A stretch of DNA of 64,000 bases from NCBI GenBank assembly GCA_964036045.1, contig OZ038402.1, positions 7,394,971-7,458,970 on the forward strand, given 5' to 3'. The translations under genes were made by a program, and so were the position numbers. The notes below the pieces were generated by a model. That model made no database searches and was not told the DNA's origin. It saw only the letters and a list, made by a program, of their open reading frames with translations. The DNA is from Eutreptiella sp. 'Long Island Sound 2002'. Lineage: Eukaryota > Euglenozoa > Euglenophyceae > Eutreptiales > Eutreptiaceae. Shown here piece after piece: positions 11,461 to 20,088 of this stretch (position 1 is its first letter; each line of letters begins with the position of its first letter).

Positions 11461-12960
11461 CTACCTTACTCACCGCTGGAAAGCGAAACAAGGAAGAGGG
11501 ACAAGCGAAACACAAGCGTGCAAAACACTATGCATAGGTGTGTATGTTCTAATCAGTGCAACAAAAAGGGTGGTTGTGCTGTAAGAGCAGTTGTCACGGT
11601 TGCCCCGCATTGCACCGCAGGGCGGAACCGGTAGCCCCCCGTGACAACCATTCCCTGGCCGAAGGCCATCTGTTTCTCCCCTAATCTCACCTTTAATCAC
11701 CCGCAATCTTTCTAATCTAGCCCTCTATTGTTTGTTAGCGCTGCTACAAGGCACGTTCACGGAGACACGAGACGAGCAATGTGCATGCTGCATACGAGAT
11801 GAGCACACCTGTGGTTTATACCTGATTCATTGAAGTCCTTCTGTTGATTTTCGAATTCTTGGATCTTGAATTCTTTCGGTCAGTGTGGATGAAATCTTTA
11901 TGTTCATTTTTTTATGTGTGTTTCGTCATTTTTGTCATTGTACGTAACATACGTTTATAATCTTATTAATTCTTTGTTTTCCGGCCCTTCGCTAAGACGC
12001 GCTCCTGCGCGCCGTCTTTTTCTTCGTCGGTATTTCCTGATTTAAGAAATCAGGAGATGACCACAAACTTTATAAAAATATGCATCTGATGCACAATTGG
12101 ATTCTGTTCAAGTATGTGCTTTCAGAAAAATTCTAGGCCGTCATTTGACAGATTTAGGTGTTGTCGCTTCGCGTTTGCGTGGATTCGTCCCTCATCCTTC
12201 CATTCCTCTGTTGTACAGATATCCTCGCAAAGCCTCGCTGAGTAGGCCGCTTTTTTGGCAGAAAAGCAGCAGCAGGAGACTGAACCAGAACCAAGACCCC
12301 TTCAAGGGGCAATTCTAAGTAAATCAGCACACCCTCGCCCCAGTACCAGGACAGGTGACTCCATAAGGTTCCATGAGACTTAGGTCGAGGGTCCTATGAG
12401 AGTATGGCGTTGGGTTGTGTTACGCTGCAGCTTGGAGGGAGGGATGCATATGCATATGGTCTTTGCATGCCCTATTCTAACCCCATCATGCCACAGGACC
12501 CCCTGCAGCGCCAAGAGCGCTGAGCTTTCTGTTAGAAATTCTCATTAACAATGCAGCAAGAGTCGCTGGCCATGGTAAAGCGCTGTTTTCCGGTGTAAGG
12601 GAAGCTATAGGTATTTTAAAGTAGGTATGGAAACCAAGGAAAGGCCAAGAAAAAATCCCTTTTTCCTGAAAATGCGACAGTGGTGGCCACCACAGCACAA
12701 GGAGGGAGTAACAAGAAGTGCTTCACCAATGCTTTAGGGTATACTTTAGTCGTATTAGAGGTGCTCTAAGCACTCTAGCATTTTTATCTTAGTATTGGCC
12801 TAACCCAAATGGGTGATAACACATTTTGACCTATAGAACCAAACACTAAATCAGGATATTGTGTGGACCCCTCAATCCCCAAGCAATGTGCACTAAAACA
12901 TCTTTTCCTGAGTGGCTGAGGCACTGATATACTGAAGGCAGAGCCTATGAATTTATCTAT
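11461..12960. other. Non-coding stretch with a small hairpin and a possible ORF scrap
   Basis: No supported gene. TCCTGATTT and AAATCAGGA near 12,029-12,050 form a 9-bp hairpin with a 3-nt loop. The plus-strand frame 12,097-12,318 begins LDSVQVCAFRKILG-like, vaguely reminiscent of LINE C-termini, but is too short to assign. Confidence 0.35.
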
Positions 12961-12969
12961 GTTTTCTCA

Positions 12970-13410
12970 TGAATTCTCAGCTATCCTAGTGGTATGCACC
13001 CTGGGGGGCTGGGGCACCTCTTTTTGAAAGGTCTTGGGTTCAATACCCAGTCAGCCTAGCTAAGTAGGAATATCCCATGTGACATGGCAGTGACCTCATC
13101 GCCACAAGGCATGCCACCTCAGCACCTATGGGACCCAGAAACAGAGAGTGCACATCTCAGGATGGCACTATGGAAGAGTGTGAGCCCTTGGGGCGGTTTT
13201 TGAATCAGTTTTTCTCAAACACGTAAAACGTTTCATCCTGACTTGCATTGAATGTTATTTGCTGTGGTCTATTGTTGATAGTTCTCTTTATCTAACTCTT
13301 TGTGACTGCAGCCCTTCATGCTTTGATCCTGCTTATCTTCTACTTGCTTATCTCTGGCTTGGGTTATCCTGGATTGGTTGTATTTCAAACAATAAAACAT
13401 TTTCATCATC
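12970..13410 (+). mobile_element. Probable tRNA-derived SINE
   Basis: A pol III A-box-like TATCCTAGTGGTATGC (12,982-12,997) is followed 55 bp downstream by a B box GGTTCAATACC inside a GGGTTCAATACCC T-arm-like hairpin (13,036-13,048). That is tRNA-like spacing, but the acceptor stem does not close. The unrelated body continues to an AATAAAACATTTTC tail near 13,390-13,405. This head-plus-body form is that of a SINE. No second copy is in the window and flanking duplications were not found. Confidence 0.45.
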
Positions 13411-13509
13411 AAAAGCAAGCAGCAGGAACCCTACACCAGCAGCAATCAGCAGGAGAGGCACATCAAAAAAACAGTGCTGAAAACGCTCTAAAACTTTCTT
13501 GCACGGCCG

Positions 13510-14640
13510 GCGGCCTCCTGTAAGCACGGCAGGGGCTGCAAACACCCAGATGCTGGGTACATGTCCAGGGTACCGGACACAGAGGTGGGGTGGCGAGTGA
13601 CCGGTTGTCATTTCAGGGTGGACGGTGGTGAAACACGTGCACGGCCGGCGGACTCCTGTGAGCGCTGCAAACACCCAGATGCTGGGTACATGTCAAGGAT
13701 ACCAGACACGGAGGTGGGGTGGCGAGTGACCGGTTGTCATTTCAGGGTGGACGGTGGTGAAAGACGTGCACGGCCGGCAGCCTCCTCTGAGCACGGCAAG
13801 GGCTGCAAACACCCACATGCTGGGTACATGTCAAGGGTACCGGACACAGAGGTGGGATGGCGAGTGACCGGTTGTCATTTCAGGGTCGACGGTGGTGAAA
13901 CACGTGCACGGCCAGCGGCCTCCTGTGAGCGCTGCAAACAGCCCGATGCTGGGTACATGTCAGGGGTACCGGACACAGAGGTGGGGTGGCGAGTGACCGG
14001 TTGTCATTTCAGGGTGGACGGTGGTGAAACACGTGCACGGCCGGCGGCCTGCTGTGAGCGCTGCAAACACCCGGATGCTGGGTACATGTCAAGGGTACCG
14101 GACACAGAGGTGGGGTGGCGAGTGACCGGTTGTCAATTCGGGGTGGACGGTGGTGAAACACGTGCACAGCTGGCGGCCTCCTGTGAGCACGGCAAGGGCT
14201 GCAAACACCCAGATGCTGGGTCTATGTCAAGGGTACCGGACACAGAGGTGGGCTGGCGAGTGACCGGTTGTCATTTCAGGGTGGACGGTGGTGAAACACG
14301 TGCACGGCGGGCGGCCTCCTGTGAGCACGGCAGGGGCTGCAAACACCCAGGTGCTGGGTAAATGTCAAGGGTACCGGACACAGAGGTGGGGAGGCGAGTG
14401 ACCGGTGGCATTTCAGGGTGGACGGTGGTGAAACACGTGCACGGCCGGCAGCCTCCTGTGAGCACGGCAGGGGCTGCAAACACCCTGATGCTGGGTGAAT
14501 GTCAAGGGTACCGGACACAGAGGTGGAGTGGCGAGTGACCGGTTGTCATTTCGGGGTGGACGGTGGTGAAACATGTGCACGGCCGGCGGCCTCCTGTGAG
14601 CACGGCAAGGGCTGCAAACACCCAGATGCCGGGTACAGGA
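13510..14640. repeat. Minisatellite with 129-bp and 138-bp units, about 8.5 copies
   Basis: Units begin at about 13,561, 13,690, 13,828, 13,957, 14,086, 14,224, 14,362 and 14,499 (landmark GGTACCGGACACAGAGGTGG, or close variants). Long and short units differ by a 9-bp insertion (GAGCACGGCAAGGGC versus GAGCGC). Both lengths are multiples of three, so one plus-strand frame stays open for 266 codons (13,561-14,361), encoding repeats of MSRVPDTEVGWRVTGCHF with Cys-rich ends. The opposite strand is also partly open. The open frames are probably a by-product of the repeat length; no promoter or splice context supports a gene. Confidence 0.9.
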
Positions 14641-14944
14641 CGCGAGTGACCGGTTGTCAATTTCACCGGATTTGTATTTCGTTTCATTTCGAAAAATTCG
14701 CAAAGTTCAAATTTTGCCGGATTTCAAATGCAAATGCAAAATCCGAATGGTAACCCATCCGTAACTGCTCACCACATAACCAATAATAACTGATCAATAC
14801 GTCATGATAGGTCAGGATTAAACCAGACAGTCAAAGGTTAGAATACCAATTATTGCAATTCAATTTTCTGCCGCCGTTGGAGATTTCAGCTGCCGTGCCT
14901 CTGCAAAACTTGATCATTCGTTGATTCACGGCCGTAAAATGCAT
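14641..14944. other. AT-rich spacer between two minisatellites
   Basis: No gene. It contains short direct repeats of AAATGCAAATGC type near 14,725. Confidence 0.4.
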
Positions 14945-15640
14945 GGTTGCACCAATGGCGTCTTGAGGGCCCTGCTACACGGCTGCTTGCCGGTGCAGAT
15001 GGCCGTGCTCCCACGTCCGTGTCCAGGATGGCAGAAGCCATCCGTTGCTGCCGTGTGCCGTGTAGTGCACTGCACAAAGAGGACAGTGTGAAACCAACGG
15101 CGTCTTGAGGGCCCTGCTGAACGGCTGCTTGTCGGTGCAGATGGCCGTGAATCCCACCTCCGTGTCGAGGATGGCGGAAGCCATCCGTTGTTGCCGTGTG
15201 CCGTGTTGTGCACTGCACAATAAGGACGGCGTGAAACCGACGGCGTCTTGAGGGCCCTGCTGCACGGCTGCTTTCCGGTGCAGATGACCGTGAGTCCCAC
15301 CTCCGTGTCCAGGGTGCATCCGTTGCTGCCGTGTGCCGTGTTGTCCACTGCACAATAAGGACGGCGTGGAACCGACGGCGTCTTGAGGGCCCTGCTACAC
15401 GGCTGCTTGCTGGTGCAGATGGCCGTGAATCCCACCTCCGTGTCCAGGATGGCGGAAGCCATCCGTTGCTGCCGTGTGCTGTGTTGTGCACTGCACAATA
15501 AGGACGGCGTGAAACCGACGGCGTCTTGAGGGCCCTGCTACACGGCTGCTTGCCAGTCCAAATGGCCGTGAATCCCACCTCCGTGCCCAGCGTGTGCAGT
15601 GTTGTGTCTGTAGTGGGTGCACAATAAGGACGGCCTGAAA
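14945..15640. repeat. Minisatellite, about 142-bp unit, five copies
   Basis: CTTGAGGGCCCTGCT recurs at 14,962, 15,103, 15,247, 15,382 and 15,524 (spacings 141, 144, 135, 142). The unit carries GGCTGCTTGCCGGTGCAGATG and a CCATCCGTTGCTGCCGTGTG block. The 135-bp unit lacks part of the latter. Three minus-strand frames are open over parts of it but change length with each indel, arguing against coding. Confidence 0.9.
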
Positions 15641-15805
15641 CACATGGTCGTACCACGTTACCAAGGCTGCTTTGCATACTTTTTCCGGAAGGGGTTACCC
15701 CATGCCAAAGCATGTGAGCCAGTAGACATTCTTACCAATTGCCTGTGTTTCAGGGTTTCACGCATGAAATATATGCAGGGAAGGTTCAAACGTTGTCGCT
15801 TTGAC

Positions 15806-15832
15806 CACAGTGGATTGTCACAATCCACTGTG
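15806..15832. repeat. Perfect 13-bp inverted repeat, 1-nt spacer
   Basis: CACAGTGGATTGT (15,806-15,818) and ACAATCCACTGTG (15,820-15,832) are exact reverse complements separated by one C, inside the F-box coding frame. Confidence 0.85.
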
Positions 15833-16157
15833 TCTTTGCTGACAATCGATGAGGACTGCATCAGAACCATTGCTGACTTCCTTGGACGGTCATGCTGCCC
15901 ATTGATGCGGGTCTGTCAATCCTGCTAATAATTCTTCGTGGTTACATGCTGCAACTCCATGAATACATCAACACCAACGACGTTCTGGACCCAACCTCGG
16001 AGAACCGAAGCTGGGTGCGATACATCAGACTGGAGATATCCACGGTCAGGATGGTGAAGAAGGTATTGGACGTGATCAATTTCTCCAAGCTTTCCAAGCT
16101 GACGGTATCCACTCCGGCAACGAATGACACACACCATCCCGGGATGCTTCTGAAAAA

Positions 16158-16229
16158 GTATGTCTGCACCTTTTTCCTCGTGTGATCATTGGGGTTATCG
16201 TCATGGTTCTTCCTGTATTCTTTGTGCAG
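16158..16229 (+). other. Predicted spliceosomal intron, 72 nt
   Basis: It starts GTATGT after AAAAA and ends TTCTTTGTGCAG. It contains the only in-frame stop between the two flanking open stretches, and its removal keeps the frame because 72 is a multiple of three. Confidence 0.65.
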
Positions 16230-16485
16230 AGCGGATGCACTGGAACTGGCAAATATCCTCGTTGGGTACGGGTACAGCATTATTACTGATAAACTGGATA
16301 TTGCAGTTGTCTTCGCTCCAGCCGAAGATCCTTGGTTTGATGAGTCGAAAACACTCACACTGCTACCAAGGGGCAGGCGTCGTGTAAACCGTCTCATTAA
16401 CTATTTCCCATATGTCCGTTGCCACATGCCATCTGAAGCACATCTGATGCACGCTGCTTACCCACTTCCTGTTCATCGCTGACAA

Positions 16486-17301
16486 ATGCCGTTACTTTTG
16501 CTTCGCGACTATCATCGGCATTATCGGCATTGTGTTTTTTGCACGGCACTGCGATACGCAAAGCAAGTCCATCGCCGATCAGAGTTCCGGCAGCCAACCA
16601 GGGTTCCCTCCCAACTACATGATGCAATAGTGCAGCTTCGGCAGTGGGATAGGGATCAATGCATGTTTTTCCGTCTGACGCACATGCATAGGGGACTTTA
16701 TTGGCTTGTACGTCAATGTGATAAAAGCCTTTGTTTTCCGTCGCTCATATCCCATCTGTGTACGCTACGCGGCGAGCAGAGTAGACTGTTATATTTCGCA
16801 CTGCACGACATCAGCTCCATTTTTGTTCCTGGTAGGTGGGCCGAGACGGACGGAGATACGAGGCGACTGATTGAAGTGCGTAAAAAGGTCAGAGGCAGGG
16901 TCACACTGTTGTGCGAGTCACTTGTAGAACAGGTTTCGCGTGGTCAGGTTCCCATGTTCTCTGTTTTCGGTGGCGGTGTTCCGAAGTCCGGACTCATGGA
17001 TGATGAGATTACAGGTATTGTAAATCAGCACCGGCCAAATTGTCGTGCTATATTATCATGGCTGGTGCAGGCATGCACACCCGATGTTGAAAATAACATT
17101 TTGGGTGCACCCCGTATGGGCGATGTGCCCCGCAGATTTGCAGACAACCTGCGCCGTATGCATCAGTTGATATATGCATTTGGTCCCCCAAACGGAGGAA
17201 GGGTGACTGCAAGCCAATGGGATGAACTGGGTTGTGCACAACAGCTGCATTACATCAAGGTAATCAAGCAGATCGTGCATAGTGTCACTGCACACACATG
17301 A
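16486..17301 (+). CDS. Uncharacterised protein, 271 aa
   Basis: Intact frame, not recognised. N-terminal 55 residues are basic and aromatic (RDYHRHYRHCVFC), the middle is hydrophobic/helical (SLISHLCTLRGEQSRLLYFA), and the C-terminal half is hydrophilic with a Gly-rich turn (FSVFGGGVPKSGLMDDE) and a final helix. No transmembrane segment of convincing length and no Walker or zinc motif. It is in the same frame as the F-box pseudogene upstream, separated only by the TGA at 16,480, so the two could once have been one protein; the ATG at 16,486 may be an internal Met. Confidence 0.5.
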   Translation: MPLLLLRDYHRHYRHCVFCTALRYAKQVHRRSEFRQPTRVPSQLHDAIVQLRQWDRDQCMFFRLTHMHRGLYWLVRQCDKSLCFPSLISHLCTLRGEQSRLLYFALHDISSIFVPGRWAETDGDTRRLIEVRKKVRGRVTLLCESLVEQVSRGQVPMFSVFGGGVPKSGLMDDEITGIVNQHRPNCRAILSWLVQACTPDVENNILGAPRMGDVPRRFADNLRRMHQLIYAFGPPNGGRVTASQWDELGCAQQLHYIKVIKQIVHSVTAHT

Positions 17302-17621
17302 AGGTTTGGTAAATTTTGGTAGTGTGCCGTGTTGTGTCTGCCGTGAATGCACCGTGGGTCGTGATTGTCGTGGGTCGTAGATACTCCGCATTCTTTGTAA
17401 TGCAAATCCTGACATTTGGATTCACATATCTGTGGTATCATGACGGAGAACAGCCTGTGAGCCCGCCTTTGATGCGATAACTCCGCCATACCATGTCAGG
17501 TTCACCATCATTGCCCATGCTGTACTGTAGTCAACCGCTGTACCTTGGTGCAGCAGGATGCATGCGCCGCCGCGCGCAGGTGCTGTATCTACCTCCGCTT
17601 ACAGTGTCTTGTTAACTAAGA
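17302..17621. other. Intergenic, no gene seen
   Basis: About 320 bp without a supported ORF on either strand; no clear promoter or repeat. Confidence 0.5.
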
Positions 17622-18011
17622 ATGTACCTAACCCAGCTACAAGAGTTGGGTATGTGTATTCAGCGAGATGTACAAGAGCGAGAACGAGCAATGAATGAGA
17701 ACGAGGAATGCAACAATGTAGACGTAGATGTGCTCCTAGATCTTCACAACAAGTACATCGACAACAAATTCCAAACCCTGTTTTGTGAAGTTTCATGCAT
17801 CACAGAAGCAACAGTTGCGGAGGATTGGCCACGGTACCCTAGAGCATGGAAGCGTGTATTACTGGACCACGTCTGTGACGTCTTTGCCCGGGCTGATGTA
17901 CTGTGCAGCCGTGATGCCGGACCTCACATATCGCGTTTTGCAAATCAATATGACAAGAAATATCAAATGGCACGGCAATGCTACCGGACCCTGTTTCGCA
18001 AACAGATATGA
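17622..18011 (+). CDS. Uncharacterised protein, 129 aa
   Basis: Not recognised. The first 40 residues are an acidic, probably coiled-coil helix (QELGMCIQRDVQERERAMNE), followed by VDVLLDLHNKYIDNKF and a Cys/Asp-containing C-terminal half. It ends in a short imperfect local duplication: a 38-bp stretch at about 17,937 recurs at about 17,992. Could be an exon of a longer gene. Confidence 0.35.
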   Translation: MYLTQLQELGMCIQRDVQERERAMNENEECNNVDVDVLLDLHNKYIDNKFQTLFCEVSCITEATVAEDWPRYPRAWKRVLLDHVCDVFARADVLCSRDAGPHISRFANQYDKKYQMARQCYRTLFRKQI

Positions 18012-18228
18012 CAGGCAACATCAAATCGCACAGAAACAGAAACAGAAACCAAAACAGAATGGGAATGCCACGAACAGTCCATGGATTTGTCAAATGTACA
18101 CTACACGTGCCAGGAGAACCAAGAAAATTGCATTTTCAAACAGTTGCAAAACGTTTGTTGCCTGGTGGTGGCCCCTGTAGTGCCGTATTGCTGAAGATCA
18201 CTTCTTCCTGTTTCCCCCAGTAACACCG

Positions 18229-18519
18229 ATGGGTGAATGTGGCGTGCGTCCCAGGACTCTAAGCTTATGGCAGCATGCAGCTCAGCGGGACCACGAGTAT
18301 GCCCTGGAAAGGGCGAGGGATGCACGCAATCTGGGGCAGCAGAGGCGTCCACCGTTACGGGATAACCGTAACCGTGAACGGGATGGTGAGGGCGATATTA
18401 CGTGGAAGAAGTCACGTGTTGACAGTTGGGCACTGACATTACATGCTTGTATCCGTGAGCATGAGCATGAGCAGGAAATGAAATGCTATACGGATTCTGA
18501 AGCTCAAATCAAGCTGTGA
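18229..18519 (+). CDS. Uncharacterised basic/acidic helical protein, 96 aa
   Basis: Not recognised. Charged, mostly helical composition (HAAQRDHEYALERARDARNL, NRERDGEGDITW). Convergent with the HAD gene on the opposite strand, 38 bp between stops. May be a 3' exon of the preceding gene. Confidence 0.3.
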   Translation: MGECGVRPRTLSLWQHAAQRDHEYALERARDARNLGQQRRPPLRDNRNRERDGEGDITWKKSRVDSWALTLHACIREHEHEQEMKCYTDSEAQIKL

Positions 18520-18557
18520 GTCTGTAGAAATGTGCACATTTTGTAATCCTGCATTTA

Positions 18558-19505
18558 TCACATTATTTGATACAACGGTAGACGAGAGACCATTCTGTTC
18601 TGCGGCACCAGGGCGGCAGGTGGATGACGAGAGACTATTCTGTTCTGCGGCACCAGGGCGGCAGGTGGATGACGAGAGACCATTCTGTTCTGCGGCACCA
18701 GGGCGGCAGGTGGATGACGAGGGACTATTCTGTTCTGCGGCACCAGGGCGCCAGGTGGATGACGAGAGACTATTCTGTTCTGCGGCACCAGGGCGGCAGG
18801 TGGATGACAAGAGATCATTCCGTTCCGCAGCACCAGGGCTGGATCGTGTCGGGTCGTTCTTGGTGGGATAATTTTCCTCATCACCCTCCTGGCAAAGTTT
18901 TTTTGTTTGTTACCGAAAGTCGGTCTCACAACCTTTTTGAGAATTTGTGCCATCTCACTGTGCTCTGCCACAACACTCTCCCTCTGTTTGCTGCAGTGTT
19001 CCCCTATTTGTTGCAAGCTGTGAATGTGGCACTTAGTCAGTGTGCAATCAAAGTCAAAAAAGAGAATAACGTCACCCCCGTCATTCCCCTGATTTCGAAA
19101 AAACGTGAGGCTTTCTGCAAAGTGTTTTTGGAAACATTCAGCTGTCAAGCCACATGTTTTGCCTGATTTCGGAACATGTATTGCCCGAGTCGGGTGGGAT
19201 TGCCCAAACATTGTTGCCCAGTCCTTAACATTGTTGATGTTATTCTTATCGTCGTCAAAGAAGACAATGCGTGGTGTCCTCCCCCTGTTCTCCTCATACC
19301 GGTGATAGATACTGGTAATGCTTATTCTTTTGTCCCGATGAAAGTCGTTCACATCCGGTGTTAGAATCTGATTTGGTGATAGATCAATGCCGTAAATTTC
19401 CCTCATAAATGTCTGCACAACATGTGCTGAATTGAAGCTGGCAACAGAAATTCCAATCATTTTTATTTGAAACGCATTTTTTTTGAAACGTGTGTGTAAA
19501 CGCAT
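18558..19505 (-). CDS. HAD-superfamily phosphatase with permuted motif order
   Basis: A 315-codon frame. Residues 17-25 (IGISVASFN) resemble HAD motif II, Lys59 in HRDKRISITSIY suits motif III, and residues 81-90 (VFFDDDKNNI) are a clear motif IV acidic cluster. Motif I, the nucleophile loop, comes last: residues 149-157, FFDFDCTLT. In ordinary HAD proteins motif I is N-terminal. Either the fold is circularly permuted, or the C-terminal half of one copy is fused to the N-terminal half of another. About 40 residues after motif I the protein runs into a repeat of RHPPAALVPQNRMVS encoded by the 45-bp minisatellite, so the end is probably aberrant. Alternative starts: Met16. Confidence 0.6.
   Translation of the reverse strand: MRLHTRFKKNAFQIKMIGISVASFNSAHVVQTFMREIYGIDLSPNQILTPDVNDFHRDKRISITSIYHRYEENRGRTPRIVFFDDDKNNINNVKDWATMFGQSHPTRAIHVPKSGKTCGLTAECFQKHFAESLTFFRNQGNDGGDVILFFDFDCTLTKCHIHSLQQIGEHCSKQRESVVAEHSEMAQILKKVVRPTFGNKQKNFARRVMRKIIPPRTTRHDPALVLRNGMISCHPPAALVPQNRIVSRHPPGALVPQNRIVPRHPPAALVPQNRMVSRHPPAALVPQNRIVSRHPPAALVPQNRMVSRLPLYQIM
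18581..18840. repeat. 45-bp minisatellite, about 5.7 copies
   Basis: GACGAGAGAC(C/T)ATTC units start at 18,581, 18,626, 18,671, 18,716, 18,761 and 18,806. The period is a multiple of three, so both strands stay open. On the minus strand it encodes the C-terminal repeats of the HAD ORF. Confidence 0.9.
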
Positions 19506-19651
19506 AAGGTTGTCTGCCTATGGCTTTTGGAAGCATCCACAAGGAGGCAGCGTAGGATTTTTACACGGTTGGGACCCAGACCCTAATCCATGCCATCCCG
19601 TTACAATAGATCAGCCCAATGCAGAAGACAACCAGTGTGCAAATCCTGGGT

Positions 19652-19768
19652 GATACTTTTTTAGAACATGCAGGATGTACCCCTGCGTGTTTGAAATGTG
19701 GACATTTGTTTCATGTGGGTTGTATACAACACTGGATGCGCTGTAACTTTTATGAATCACGCTGCTGA
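19652..19768 (+). pseudogene. RING-H2-like zinc finger fragment
   Basis: The plus frame gives CLKCGHLFHVGCIQHW, which fits the central C-x-H-x2-H-x2-C-I-x2-W of RING-H2 ubiquitin ligases. The following Cys pair is present only loosely (MRCNFYESRC) and the first CxxC is not in frame (CTPAC instead), so this is a partial exon or decayed gene. Confidence 0.4.
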
Positions 19769-20014
19769 AACCCCCCCACCGCACGCCTCACCCCCCCCCT
19801 CTACATGCATTTCTATGGAGACGTCTGTCACGATTCTGTGTACGGTCTCTGCGAGTCACGACTAACTTCGCGTTCTGGTGTCGGCAATGACGGAGGGGGC
19901 AGCAAGATCAAAGCCTGAACAGCAAGAAGACCAACCCTTTTTTTGCCCTTGACTTGATTCCATCCTCCGGTCGGATAAGGCTTCCCGCACTGCGTTGGCT
20001 GCTCAGATTGTGTT

Positions 20015-20088
20015 ATGGCTGACGTGGAGGATGGGCAGGACTGGTGGACTGGCAGACTGGATTGGGACGAGGTTGGTGACAATGACTC
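20015..20088 (+). pseudogene. 5' part of an acidic ORF split by the LTR retrotransposon
   Basis: An ATG at 20,015 opens an acidic Trp-rich segment (DVEDGQDWWTGRLDWDEVG) that reaches the target duplication ACTC at 20,085-20,088. With the retrotransposon and one ACTC copy removed, the frame continues without a break into 41,380. Function unknown. Confidence 0.6.
20085..20088. repeat. Left 4-bp target site duplication (ACTC) of the LTR retrotransposon
   Basis: ACTC abuts the left LTR. The same ACTC abuts the right LTR at 41,376-41,379. Confidence 0.8.

Larger units (their letters stand above)
15764..16482 (+). pseudogene. F-box protein pseudogene, one intron
   Basis: From the ATG at 15,764 (just after a possible 3' splice site, TGTGTTTCAG ending at 15,753) the frame gives an F-box-like core: LTIDEDCIRTIADFLG, CCPLMRVCQS. 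At about 15,925 the frame shifts by one and continues as LLIILRGYMLQLHEYINTND and SWVRYIRLEISTVRMVKKVL, the kind of sequence that links an F-box to LRRs. A 72-nt GT-AG intron (16,158-16,229) must be removed to join ...MLLKK to ADALELANILVGYG. A TGA at 16,480-16,482 ends the frame, which is otherwise open into the next ORF. F-box proteins are substrate receptors of SCF ubiquitin ligases. Confidence 0.55.

Noticed and set aside
13030-13050. A functional tRNA gene
   Set aside because: A and B boxes are present, but acceptor and anticodon stems do not form; better explained as a SINE head.
13561-14361. 266-codon repeat protein gene
   Set aside because: Explained by a minisatellite whose unit lengths are multiples of three; no start context or splice evidence. 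Kept only as a repeat and a finding.
18624-19166. 180-codon plus ORF opposite the HAD gene
   Set aside because: Antisense shadow of the 45-bp repeat and of the HAD frame.
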